From NCBI GenBank assembly GCA_934045075.1, contig OW203745.1:13860184-13924183 (forward strand): DNA of 64,000 nt, written 5' to 3'. A program made the position numbers and the translations under genes. Source of the stretch: Yponomeuta sedellus (Eukaryota; Arthropoda; Insecta; Lepidoptera; Yponomeutidae). Every line of letters starts with the position of its first letter. Position 1 is the first letter of the stretch. This document shows, piece by piece, positions 44,301-53,800 of this stretch. The notes below the pieces were generated by a model. That model worked only from the letters and a program-made list of their open reading frames with translations. It did not search any database and was not told the origin of the DNA.

Positions 44301-47255
44301 GGCGAGGGTTACACAGCTAGCGACCGCATCGCGGCAGTATCGATGCAAACGCGCGACAACATCGCTACAAATAGTCGCCGTGGGCGAGGGCACTAAACCT
44401 CCCACTGCACAGCACAGACCTCTCAGGGAGAGAGAGTGACTCTCTCAGAGAGAATGGGCGCGTTTATTACCACGAGTGCCCACCACGGATTGGCAATTTC
44501 AAGCGCTAAGGTATTCGAACACTTTAGACACTCAGGTTTCCTCACGATGTTTTCCTTCACAGTTAGCCAGTGCACGTTGATGAACCTTCGCTTCATCAAG
44601 GTTCATTAGTCGCTGCATGCACACACGCTTTCGGCTTTTTCAATTAAGTAATTACGTAAGCACTATTTACCTATTATTGTTTGCTCGGAAGAGTCCGAAC
44701 AGACCCTAGAGACTAATAATACAGGTTTCCGAGAGCGGTTAGATTATAAGAAACACTTGTTATTTTACATATTTCACAAATAAATAAAAAAAAACTTACA
44801 TAGTTTCTCAGTAGAATGAATTAATCACGACAATGGTTGATATTTACCTCAATTTGGTACTCCACAAAGGAATAGCAGTACAATGTCATTCCAGGGGTTG
44901 CAAATAAAATAGGCCTCATCGCGAAGATAATCGAAACGCGAGAGGCGCCAAGTTAAGTACCACGGGTTTACTCGTACCAGTGCCTTTCTTGCGCAACTCA
45001 AAACCCGAAAAACTCCGACTCCGAAAAAAGTAAAGTAACTTGATGCGGTTCCAATCAATAATTAATAGGGCGTCGTCTCAGGAACCGTGGCTTTGACTAC
45101 CACTCAGGGGCATTTTTGATGCAAAGGATACCCCTTGCTGTGCAGCGCGATAATGCTGCCAGTGGCATGGGTGGACTTGGGGCGGATATGACATGTCTCG
45201 GGGCGGCTTATTAGATTAACTTTTTTTTTAATATAAATTTTGTATTATTTTTCTCTGACTTTTTGGACGAAATTTATGTAAATGATTTTTTTTATTGTTG
45301 TTTATGTTATTTTGCGCTCGTGGCCTAGGCGAACCGAGTGATTGGAATCAATTACTTGAGTCAAGCAACAACAGGTGCAGGATGGGTGACCGTCCCGTGA
45401 CTACCGCTGGTGGCATTTTTCCGAGCGCTTCCGTGCTTCGCCAGGCCGTTGGTGCCGGCTGTCATATAATGGCAGTCGTTAAGCCATGACAGGCCTTATG
45501 GGCGGCTTGATAACTTCTGACAGTAATGCCCGCCAGTGTCTTACAATCCTCCACCAACCCGGACTTGGCCCCCGTGGCGGATTATGACCTAACCTTCCTG
45601 CGATGCAGGAAGAGACCCGTGCCCCAGCAGTGGGGACATACATGGGTTGATAACGATGTTATTTTGTATGCATGCAATCTTCTTTCTTCTTTTCAATCGG
45701 TCCCTCAATTCTGAGGATCGCGACCATATACAATAGTTCTACATTTGTCTCGGTCATATGCATGCAATAAATGAAATAATTAATGGAGTTTCCAACCCGC
45801 AGCCCCCAGCGGAGGCGGCCGCGCCGGCGGAGGAGCCCGAGGAGGCGCGACGCGACTGGCTAGACCACGTGTACGCGGCCTCGCGACTCATCGTGCTGGT
45901 GTCACTCGTCCATCTCTACTCGAGCCTCTACCGCTTCCTTCTAGTGCTGGTGCTGTGCGTTGCCGCCTACCTGTGAGTACTCTTTCTTCTTCAGCATTTG
46001 TCCTGTTTGCAGAAGCATTCGAGCGTCCGAGTGTTCACCGTTCTAGTGTCGGTGAAGGTGCCACGGGACGCTGCATAAATCATCTCGTGCAAAGGTCAAA
46101 GTTTGCAGTAGCGTTGTCTTCTACTCTCTGTATATTCTTTTCTTTTTATTCATATAGCATAGTTACTGCTCTCCGTAGCATACGGTGGAATGGTTATAGT
46201 TTGCCTTGTTCAGGCTATATTATGTAGTCCACCGCTGGAGATAGCCCTCCCCTAGTCTGCCTTGCTATGTGTCTATTGAGTTTGGCTGGTTGGTACGCGG
46301 CCTCGCGACTCATCGTGCTGGTGTCACTCGTCCATCTCTACTCGAGCCTCTACCGTTTCCTTCTAGTGCTGGTGCTGTGCTTTGCCGCCTACTTGTTAGA
46401 ACTCTTTCTTCTTCAGCATTTGTCCTGTTTTCAGTAGCAACCAAGCGTCAAGCGTTCGAGTGTTCTTTCAACCATCTAGCGTGAGTAAAAATCTGATGTA
46501 TAGTCTGTTCTTACAAAGTATACAAATACAAAATTGTTTATTTCGTTATCCAATACTTCTTAGACTACATAACATACATTGACAGTATCTACTTGGGAGT
46601 ATAAAAATACCTGTAGCAGTAGACACCGCACTTCCACAACTAGAATAAGATAAGAATATTCATTATTGTACACCAGGAAAAAACAAATAAAAATAATTAC
46701 AAAGATACAGTACAATTGGCGGCCTTATTGCTTAGAGCAATTTCTTCCAGACAACCTACGATGGAGAGTTGCTGAAGGAAAAGTGAGATGGGTAGTTGGT
46801 TCAGATATGAATATTGATATACATACTTATATTTAAAAATATTATACTTAAATAAACCATAACATATAATACATAAAGCAATTTATTATAAACATACATA
46901 AAGTTACATTATGTACAAAGTATAAGAATAGTGGATGAAAATAACAAAACCTTTCTCTTCCAGACACCAAATCGGCTTCTTCCGCGAGCTCGGTGGCGGC
47001 GGAAACATACCCGCGGAGGATATCCCCCAGCGAGACGCGCCCCAGGCCAACGCCAACCAAGCGCCCAACGCCAACCCAGCGCCCAATGCCAACCGGGCGC
47101 CCAATGCCAACGCGCACCCTGCCAACACAGACAACGTCGCGCCAACGTTGGCGCCAACACCGCCCAACGATGACCATCAACAGTCCTTATTAGCGGTCAC
47201 CTGGATGATATTCTCTTCCTTCTTCGCGTCCCTCATTCCGGAAGTCAACCAGTGA
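35351..47255 (+). CDS. Herpud: HERPUD-type ER-membrane ubiquitin-like protein (ERAD component)
   Basis: Six coding exons join in phase: 35351-35485, 38665-38887, 41878-42052, 43607-43679, 45803-45972, 46964-47255, giving 355 residues (human HERPUD1 is 391). The amino half is a ubiquitin-like domain (VTLIVKAPNQQIED, WTVKQLKGHLSEVYP, QKIIYSGQLLDDNAILKDVL, HLVC; residues about 6-85). The membrane region begins at RDWLDHVYAASR and is hydrophobic at about 231-259 (LYSSLYRFLLVLVL). The carboxy end carries TWMIFSSFFASLIPE, conserved in the family. HERPUD proteins sit in the ER membrane with both ends cytosolic and recruit the HRD1 ubiquitin ligase for ER-associated degradation. Exon 6 encodes NAN(Q/P/R)AP tandem repeats. 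A partial copy of exon 5 follows it in intron 5. Donors are GTAAG, GTAAA, GTGAG, GTGAT and GTGAG. Confidence 0.94.
35486..37306 (+). other. HERPUD intron 1, unique part
   Basis: AT-rich intronic DNA with no coding signal or recognisable transposon. A 17-bp inverted repeat (CACAGTAGGTACTCAAT and inverse) lies at about 37116-37158. Confidence 0.6.
37309..37701. mobile_element. Non-autonomous inverted-repeat element, 393 bp
   Basis: Long terminal inverted repeats of about 40 bp starting CAGTCTATTTATTCTTACTT, flanked by TA (37307-37308, 37702-37703). A second, internal inverted pair (CTGAATTGAGAAT and ATTCTCAATTCAG) lies within. Tc1/mariner-type by the TA duplication. In HERPUD intron 1. Confidence 0.8.
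37725..38142. repeat. SINE family C piece joined to an inverted family B unit
   Basis: 37725-37836 resembles the 42970-43250 family (CCCCACACTAGGATACC ... AAACATCAAGACCTGGGG). 37837-38077 is a minus family B SINE lacking its tail. 38077-38142 is the inverse end (ATAGCCAGAGGTTGCGGG ... TTTAGCCTCTAAATAGG). No clear target duplication was seen for this one. Confidence 0.6.
38270..38560 (-). repeat. 5S-rRNA-like SINE, minus strand
   Basis: Reads from its tail (CGATATCAACCCTTGTATGT) back to the head (GGGATGGTCACCCAT near 38480). It ends about 105 bp before HERPUD exon 2 and may limit the usable branch-point region. Confidence 0.75.
39050..40252. other. HERPUD intron 2, left part
   Basis: 39050-39210 is a minus-strand truncated RTE end (GTCCACTGCTGGACATAGCC). 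A family B tail piece lies at 39980-40018. The rest is AT-rich with no supported gene. A 165-codon frame at 39780-40277 contains that SINE piece and shows no domain. Confidence 0.6.
40253..40711. mobile_element. Inverted-repeat element with TTAA-like target and a duplicated end
   Basis: Ends GGCCTGCGCAGACGAGGGA and inverse, with TTAA on the left (40324-40327) and TTAG on the right (40712-40715). This suggests a piggyBac-like non-autonomous element with one changed base. The left 50 bp is present twice in tandem (40253-40302 and 40303-40352). Confidence 0.55.
40712..41877 (+). other. HERPUD intron 2, right part
   Basis: Contains several short inverted repeats, among them TCACCACTTGTGTC/GACACAAGTGGTGA near 41380-41445 and TACTTTATCCA/TGGATAAAGTA near 41468-41610. 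The latter may be ends of a small unrecognised element. No coding signal. Confidence 0.45.
42128..42345. repeat. RTE end and 5S-like SINE piece
   Basis: 42128-42210 (plus) is a truncated RTE end with AAGAAGAAG tail. 42283-42340 (minus) is a short internally deleted 5S-like SINE end. HERPUD intron 3. Confidence 0.6.
42440..42747. mobile_element. Third copy of the AGTGCTTAGTGCGAG inverted-repeat element
   Basis: About 95 % identical by eye to 648-953, full length, single rather than tandem. In HERPUD intron 3. Confidence 0.8.
42970..43250 (-). repeat. tRNA-derived SINE family C with a nested 5S-like SINE piece
   Basis: On the minus strand a tRNA-like segment (GAGGTTGTGGGTTCGATTCC, about 43175-43195) belongs to a known lepidopteran SINE type. 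A 5S-like SINE end at 43017-43098 interrupts it, bounded by the 13-bp repeat ATACGTAGTAACC (43004-43016, 43099-43111). Confidence 0.75.
43345..43452 (+). mobile_element. 5'-truncated RTE end
   Basis: GCCGGCAGATGCTGGATGCG ... GGGCTATGTCCAGCAGTGGA ... CCTGAAGAAGAAGA. Same family as 31695-31810. HERPUD intron 3. Confidence 0.7.
43476..43565 (+). repeat. 30-bp unit in three tandem copies near an acceptor
   Basis: Unit GACGTAGATTTTGTGTATGC plus TTCGTACAGA at 43476, 43506 and 43536, differing by one or two bases. The array ends 41 bp before HERPUD exon 4 (43607). Confidence 0.95.
44031..44393. mobile_element. Harbinger-type non-autonomous element, 363 bp
   Basis: Long inverted ends (GGGCCCTCGCCCACGGCGAC and near-inverse, about 45 bp) flanked by TAA (44028-44030, 44394-44396). 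GC-rich with several GCGC-containing repeats, no coding region. HERPUD intron 4. A minus family A SINE follows at 44410-44640. Confidence 0.8.
45315..45655 (+). repeat. 5S-rRNA-like SINE, complete copy with target duplication
   Basis: The direct repeat ATGTTATTTTG bounds it (45304-45314, 45656-45666), fixing the element at 341 bp. The head includes CAGGATGGGTGACCGTCCCG; the body is shared with the other copies; the end is GGGTTGATAACG with no poly(A). Best reference copy in the window. Confidence 0.8.
46293..46400 (+). pseudogene. Partial duplicate of HERPUD exon 5
   Basis: Repeats exon 5 from TACGCGGCCTCGCGACTCAT to its end with few changes (CGC to CGT, GTT to TTT). It also repeats about 70 bp of the downstream intron (to about 46475, GCATTTGTCCTGTTTTCAG). 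The donor GTGAGT of exon 5 is GTTAGA here, and no acceptor precedes it, so it should not be spliced in. Both copies share the membrane-segment codons only. Confidence 0.9.
46640..46760. repeat. Dispersed 3' UTR-like repeat
   Basis: AATATTCATTATTGTACACC ... GGCGGCCTTATTGCTTAGAG ... TTCCAGACAACC. Related pieces are at 27520-27700, 52495-52565 and split at 53875-53930/54034-54115 (ACACTTTATTGTACA, CAGACGGCGG). Probably ends of a non-LTR element common in Lepidoptera. Confidence 0.5.
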
Positions 47256-47974
47256 GAGGGTTGTCAGAAGTTTAGGTAAACTTTTTTTGTAAAATATTGT
47301 TGGTAATGTAAAATATACATGTATCTACCAGTCAATCTTCCTCTCAGTGAAATTGTGTATGCGTCATTTTGTTTCCAGTAGCAAGTATAATATTAATACT
47401 ACCTTGCGAATAGGAAAGATTTAAATGTATTGTTTTTACGACTAAGACAAAACGCGAGGGTTTATAACTTCAAGTAGCAAACTACGACAGAAGCGAAAAA
47501 TATCATGCCGTATTATTTTGCTATCGCATTGAATTGACGCTTTTGATTAACGTCATTGGGGCGCTACACTTCACGCCTTTACTCCTAAAGAGTATACAGA
47601 AGCGCGCGCCTCCACTGACTGCTATTTCTAATATTTCGGTGAACTGACGTCAAGCCAAAAACTAAAATGTATATATTTTAACTAGCTTTAGGAATTTAGC
47701 TCTATACATTCATCGTACGCTTTTATTCACTCAAGTTGGTTGATCATCATCCTTTGCTTTGTAGTCAGGTGAAAACATCGGGTGTTTTCAGTAGGAGTGC
47801 AAAAATGAAGCTGAATCACATTTGTAAAATAAAAAGAAGACGGCCTCCCGTATCATATTTTTTTTCTGTATTTTAACGCTCTATTAACTGTATATTCTGA
47901 GCAACATAACCAGGCATCTTAATTTAGCCTTATGCTCTTATTGTCCAGAGTTAACGTTTCTGCGATGCAGGAAG
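47256..47974 (+). other. HERPUD 3' flank / 3' UTR
   Basis: AT-rich DNA after the HERPUD stop. The polyadenylation site was not fixed; AATAAAAAG at about 47829 is one possible signal. No other gene seen. Confidence 0.4.
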
Positions 47975-48440
47975 AGACCCGTGCCCCAGCAGTCGGGACA
48001 TACAAAGGGTTACTATCAGTCTTGATACAAAGGGTTACTATCAGTCTTGATTATCCCCCATAGGTGCAAACACCTATAATTACGGACTTACGGACAGTTG
48101 TGATCTGTTGGTTACATTTTTTCCTTGTAATATCTCCATAACAGACTATTTTAATCAACGTTTTTCGGGTGTTTCAAGATATTATTAAAGACTTTTTTAT
48201 TAATATGACCGATAGTCTCAAGACCCGTGCCCCAGCTGTCGGGACATACAAAGGGTTGATATCAATATCAGGCTTGATTATAAACACCTATAATTACGGA
48301 CTTACGGACAGTTGTGATCTGTTGGTTACATTTTTTCCTTGTAAAATCTCCATAACAGACTATTTTAATCGACGTTTTTCGTGTGTTTCAAGACATTATT
48401 ACCGACTTTTTTTATTAATATGACCGATAGTCTCAAGACT
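47975..48440. repeat. Tandem duplication of about 220-250 bp including a 5S-like SINE end
   Basis: The block from GACCCGTGCCCCAGC through CACCTATAATTACGGACTTA to GACCGATAGTCTCAAGA occurs twice, with a few differences and a short extra repeat (TACAAAGGGTTACTATCAGT) in the first copy. It lies between the convergent HERPUD and TIPIN genes. Confidence 0.85.
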
Positions 48441-49020
48441 AAGTTGAAAAAGAGAGTCTACAATTTTGTCAAATTGTATTGGCATAATCTCTCTCATGAA
48501 GCTGTATCATTTGCGTGTAATACAACATGTTATTTATAAAGTGACAAGGGAACAGACATCGCGATTTTTTTACTAAATAAAATTAATTAACCGGATAAAA
48601 CCGGTTAACTTTTTCGCGATTAGAATCGCGGTATGGGCTGTATGGGCATCGCGGGTGATATAAAAAATAGTACAGTAGTTTGTACAAGGTGCTTAATCGC
48701 TAGTGGCTTATGAGAGCACATTTTACAAGCGGATTATACGTTGCGGCTGTATTTTTCGGTGTATATCCGGCTTTAGATATTCATTGTCTTGCCAGCTGTT
48801 TCGAAAACCCTCAGGCATGGGACACAGAGGTAAGCCTGATTTACATTTGCTTTATTTTCATGCTTTACATAGAGGTAGAATAGAATAGAGACGCCAAAGA
48901 AAGAATAGCAAATGTTTTGTAGTTTACGCAGCGGGCGCTCTTGGTAATAAGCTCCATTATTTGTATGGTAACCCCGAAAACTTTGCTGGCCTTTAAGGGT
49001 GTACACTTTTGACACATCTA

Positions 49021-49309
49021 TTCTAAAAACCTATTTTAGAGGCTAAAAATCAATGTAAAATGTAAGTGATGCAATTCACTTAAGCCAGATGTCGCTGCCT
49101 GTACGTAATACAGAGAATAGTGTAAAGAGGTTCGAAATTTCACTGATGCCGGTGAGTCGCCCATTAGCTCAGTTGGAAAGAGCGCTGGCACGGATAGCCA
49201 GAGGTCGCGGGTTCGAATCCCGGCATGGGTGGAATTTTTTGCCTCTAAAATAGGTTTTTGAAATTGTCCTTAGCACGGGTTAGTGCATTAAAAATAAAAA
49301 AAGTATAAC
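49021..49309 (+). repeat. Family B SINE with inverted 5' cap and full 3' tail
   Basis: Starts with the inverse of its own end (AAAAACCTATTTTAGAGGC). The 5' extension and tRNA-like segment (about 49155-49230) follow, then the longest tail seen (GTCCTTAGCACGGGTTAGTG ... AAAATAAAAAAAGTATA). Confidence 0.75.
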
Positions 49310-49691
49310 ATAATTCTACCTCTATATAGAGCATGAAAATAAAGCAAGTGTAAATCAGGCTGTAAGGTGTGGGCTAGGCCGCGGAAAACGTTTTCCGTGG
49401 TGTATTTCTTTTTAAGGTGCTTCTGGGCGCTAACTAGAGCTACCAATGGAAAACAATAATACCTTATTTTATAATACATTTTTTTTTTCAAAAAGTAAAC
49501 ATGAGAAATCTTAATATTTGTGATAACTATTTTTCGAACATACATACAGCCTAGAATGTTGTTTCAATATCCTAGGACTATCAATATCCAGTGGACTTTA
49601 CTCGGAAATCGATTAGTCCTTTGTTGATCCCAGGTTCTAGACTGTAACTTCTAAAAGTAATTGTCACAGTTGTTACTATGTGTCATTATAT

Positions 49692-49815
49692 CCGCGACCT
49701 CTGGCTATCCTGCCAGGGCTCTTTCCAACTGAGCGCTGGCACGGATAGCCAGAGGTCGCGGGTTCGAATCCCGGCATGGGTGGAATTTTTAGCCTCTTTA
49801 AATAGGTTTTTAATA
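49692..49815. repeat. Short inverted family B SINE unit
   Basis: TCCGCGACCTCTGGCTATCC (minus sense) is followed at once by GAGCGCTGGCACGGATAGCC (plus sense) and the family end. The arms pair over about 30 bases. No clear target duplication. Confidence 0.7.
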
Positions 49816-50152
49816 TTTGTCATGTTCACTTTTACATAAAAATGTATTATAAAAACAAGTTGTGATTGTTATTCCATTGGTGGTGCTAATTAGCGTCCCA
49901 AGCGCCTTAAGTGATCTTGATTTTTTTGTATAAACATTATTAGCTCATTTTATACTCTCAAGTGGCACTCGCTCGCCGCCGTTTCCTTAGATAGGTATAG
50001 CATTTTCATTTTGTTATATTAGTGAGTAAAAGCAATGAATTTTTGAGTAGGATAAAAGTATTATCATCACTCATATGCTCATAGTCATGTTTAGATAGTT
50101 CTAATTCCATTGCTACTGGAATGTTTGGGATTTGTTGATATTGAAAACACTG

Positions 50153-50561
50153 AGGCTGGGCGCATGCTGAGACGCAGGCGACGCAGCACAGCGCAGTGCG
50201 GATTTTGTAAAGCATGGAACGTCATTGAGCTACGTACGCTGAGGCGCAGGCACGTGCGACGCAGACATGTGACTGCCCTGCTTTGCGTCTCGTAGTGCCG
50301 GCACAGATTTCTGCGCGACGTTGCAATGACAGGACATTTAATTTAATAATTAGTTCGCTGTCAACCTTGTTTGTTTGATACAAATCATCCAGACTGTTGC
50401 TCCAAAAAAGATTATTGAAAGAGTTGTTATGGGTGAGAATTGCCAAGGAATGGAGCGAATAGTTGCGTTGCAATTTGCGGTGGGGGCCTATGTCTGCCTC
50501 AACTGCCCTGCCCTGTACTGAACTGTGCTGCGTCGCCTGCGTCTCAGCATGCGCCTAGCCT
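50153..50561. mobile_element. Non-autonomous element with long inverted ends
   Basis: AGGCTGGGCGCATGCTGAGA and CTCAGCATGCGCCTAGCCT form inverted ends of about 38 bp. Additional GACGCAG-type repeats lie inside. The target duplication is unclear. It ends about 290 bp from the TIPIN stop. Confidence 0.7.
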
Positions 50562-50847
50562 TATGAACTAAACTCGTGTACAATCATAATACATACTAAA
50601 GATATTCTGCATTTGTTATTTAAAAACGAAAACATCTAGGTATGGATTTAAGGTTTAATGAATTAGTTTTTAACAAAATTATTTATGTACTGTGATAAGA
50701 GATGAATAAAAGTGATAAAACGCTGAACAGAATGTACATTTCATTTTAAAGTAAGTGTCCTCATCATGCTTAGGTAAATTAACTAAATCTATATTTCTGT
50801 ACTTCTTTTCTATGTTTATAAATAAACATACAAACTAAACAAGCATG

Positions 50848-53800
50848 TTAAAAATCGTCACCAAAATCAATATCCATAATCTCACTTTCAACTGTTTCCT
50901 TAACAATATTTACTTCTCTTTCCACATCATTTGATTCTTTAGTAGGTGCACTATGAATTTCTATTACATAATCTTCATTATTCAACATATTCAGATTCGT
51001 GTTTTTATAAATTTCATTATCAGATTTACTATCAGCCAACGTACTATTATCAGTCTTATCATTATCGTCAGTAACAGACTTATGTATATCCACAATAACA
51101 CTCTGGTTCACTATTCTCGAATCCTGTTCATCGTCAGATGATTCTGTAACCTCTGTTCTGTCAAAATTTTCAACCACCACATTGTCATTTGCACCTTTAT
51201 TCATGTGATTACTATTTAATGTATTTAATGCAACCATCTCACTGTCTTCATCAGAACTATCAATAATATTAGCTCTGAGAATTGTTTTTTTACTTGAGAT
51301 GTTTGTGTCGTCATTCAAATCAATGACGATATTTTCTTGTTGTTTCGAAGTATTAACCTCTGCTGGATCGACGGTTTCTGAACCAAGTTCATTGCCACTC
51401 GCAACAAGATTTGTCGTACTAATACCATTCTTATCATTCTGGGAATTTTCAGTTAAAACTGTCGTATTCACATCGTCATTTGTGGCTAATCTTTTAGATG
51501 GAGTGACATCATTTTCCTTTTCTATTTCACTAGTTAAATCAACACTAGTATTATTCGCATCACCAGCAGAGTGTAACCTTTTAGCTGGTGTGACATTCTC
51601 CTTATTTACATCACTAGACTTAGTTAAATCAACAGTAATGGTTTCAGTGCTCCCATCAGCAGCACTGAGATTTTCACCAGAATTCTGCTTAAGCCTCGCC
51701 AGCCTTCTCTCTTCAGCCAGTCGGCGGTTTCGTATCATCCTCTCCTTTTGTTCCTCACTTATGGATGGCGATGATGTGGCCTTCGGCATCGTGAAAGGCG
51801 TGCTGAAAAATATAGCAATGATAATGCCGTTCATGCGAAACAATGGGTGTTTTAGGGTGGGTACTGTACCAATCGATAAATAGATAACACTAAAAAGGTC
51901 CCTTATTGGACACTTGTGATATAGCTCCAAACGTCTGTATGTCTATCGGTCCGTTTGTCGACTTGTGAAGTGCGTTATATCTTGAACCGTAATAGGTAGT
52001 AGATAGATTATAATAGACAACTCTTTATCGCACACGTGAACTATAGTGAAAAGGGGTTTCACAAAGCTTTACAATAATTATTTTCGCGAACAATATTTTA
52101 TCTCGTGAAATATAGGGGTACCCGGAAGGGCTTTAAAAAATTAACACCTGATAAAGGCCGCTTCGTTGGCAAACACAGCTTAGTACTCCCACCAGTTGGC
52201 TAGACCGACGATCGGATGCAGATGACTGGCAGCGGCTGGATAAGGACGGTCACGGACAGAAAGAAATGGCATGCCTTGAAGAAGGCCTATGTTCACCAAG
52301 ATACAGATACGGGCTGATTGATAGACTGCGTGTTGTGGCGAGGTCTTTCACCGCTAAGAGGAATTTCCCGCCAGGCAGATCGTACGACTGCCGGTCCTAA
52401 GTGGTGGATTAAGGACGGCCGGGCAGACTTTTGTTTGTCGGTCGTATATTCTTTATATAGATAGATATATTATTATTATATGATATAGATAGATAGAGAA
52501 CACTTTATTGTACATAAAAAAGGAAATTACACAGATATTTCTTAACCTAAGAGTACAGACGGCGGCCTTAATATATATAATTCTCCTGTACCAGTGTATA
52601 TCACTGAACTTTTCCTAATCGGCTGTATTAGAATGATTTTTTTATGCGTTTGGCTGGCGCCCTGGATGGTTTAGATTCACAAATCAGCACCGGCGATGCA
52701 TAAATGATGGAGTTTGTAGTGCGCCCGCAGAGTTGACAGTAGCAAGACATCTCGACCCCGAGACAATCCGATCCGGGATCGACCCGGACAAATCGGCTCG
52801 GAGAATCCGATCCGGACAACTCGACCCAGACCACTCGATCCGGATAACGCGAACCTGAGACAACTCGACCCTATTACAATTCAAACCCAACAACCCCGGA
52901 CAATTCGACCAGGACAAGGCGATCCGGACAACTCCGAAATTTCATAGAATCGAGTTGACATATTGTGCTTGCCACAATGAAAATATTACTAGGGATTTTG
53001 TGTAATAAAACTCACCCAACATCACCAGGAGTGTTGAACCCCTTCCTGGCCGACCCCGGCGCTGGGGTCATGGTCTTGGATATATCGATCTGCTGCTGTA
53101 GCAACTTGTCAAACTCGTCTTCCTCGGGCGGGGCTGCTGCAGGCACCTCCTCATCGCTGGAGTCCTGCTGTACGACCGTCTCCTCGGATTGGAACTGGTC
53201 TGATCGGATCTTGTGGAGGTGCACCTTGGGGAAGGGATGGCGACTGTTTTATTTGAAAGAAGAAGAGTCTAATTTTTACTGTCCTATTTCACATGTACAA
53301 TGGTTACACTATTTTTATTTTTAATGCACTAACCCGTGCTAAGGAACAAATTTAAAAAACCTATTTAGAGGCTAAAAATTTCACCCATGCCGGGATTCGA
53401 ACCCGCAACCTCTGGCTATCCGTACCAGCGCTCTACCAATTGAGCCAATGGGCGACTCACGGCATCAGTGAAATTTCGAACCTCTTTACAATATTCTCTG
53501 TATTACGTACAGGCAGCGACATCTGACTTAAGCAAATTGCATTACTTACAGCCCCGACTACCTACTTTGCAGTTAGGTTTAACATCGGAACGATATCACT
53601 GTACCCACATGATTACACTATTTTTATTTTTAATGCACTAACCCGTGCTAAGGAACAAATTTAAAAACCTATTTAGAGGCTAAAAATTTCACCCATGCCG
53701 GGATTCTTTAAATTTTTTTCCGTGAAATTTTTAGCCTCTAAATAGGTTTTTAAAAATGTACAATGGTGCTGCGTGCTTACAGCAAGCCTCTTTCAGCATA

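Noticed and set aside
51299..51883. 194-codon plus-strand frame
   Set aside because: Antisense shadow of TIPIN's last exon; serine/phenylalanine-rich from reverse reading of acidic codons.
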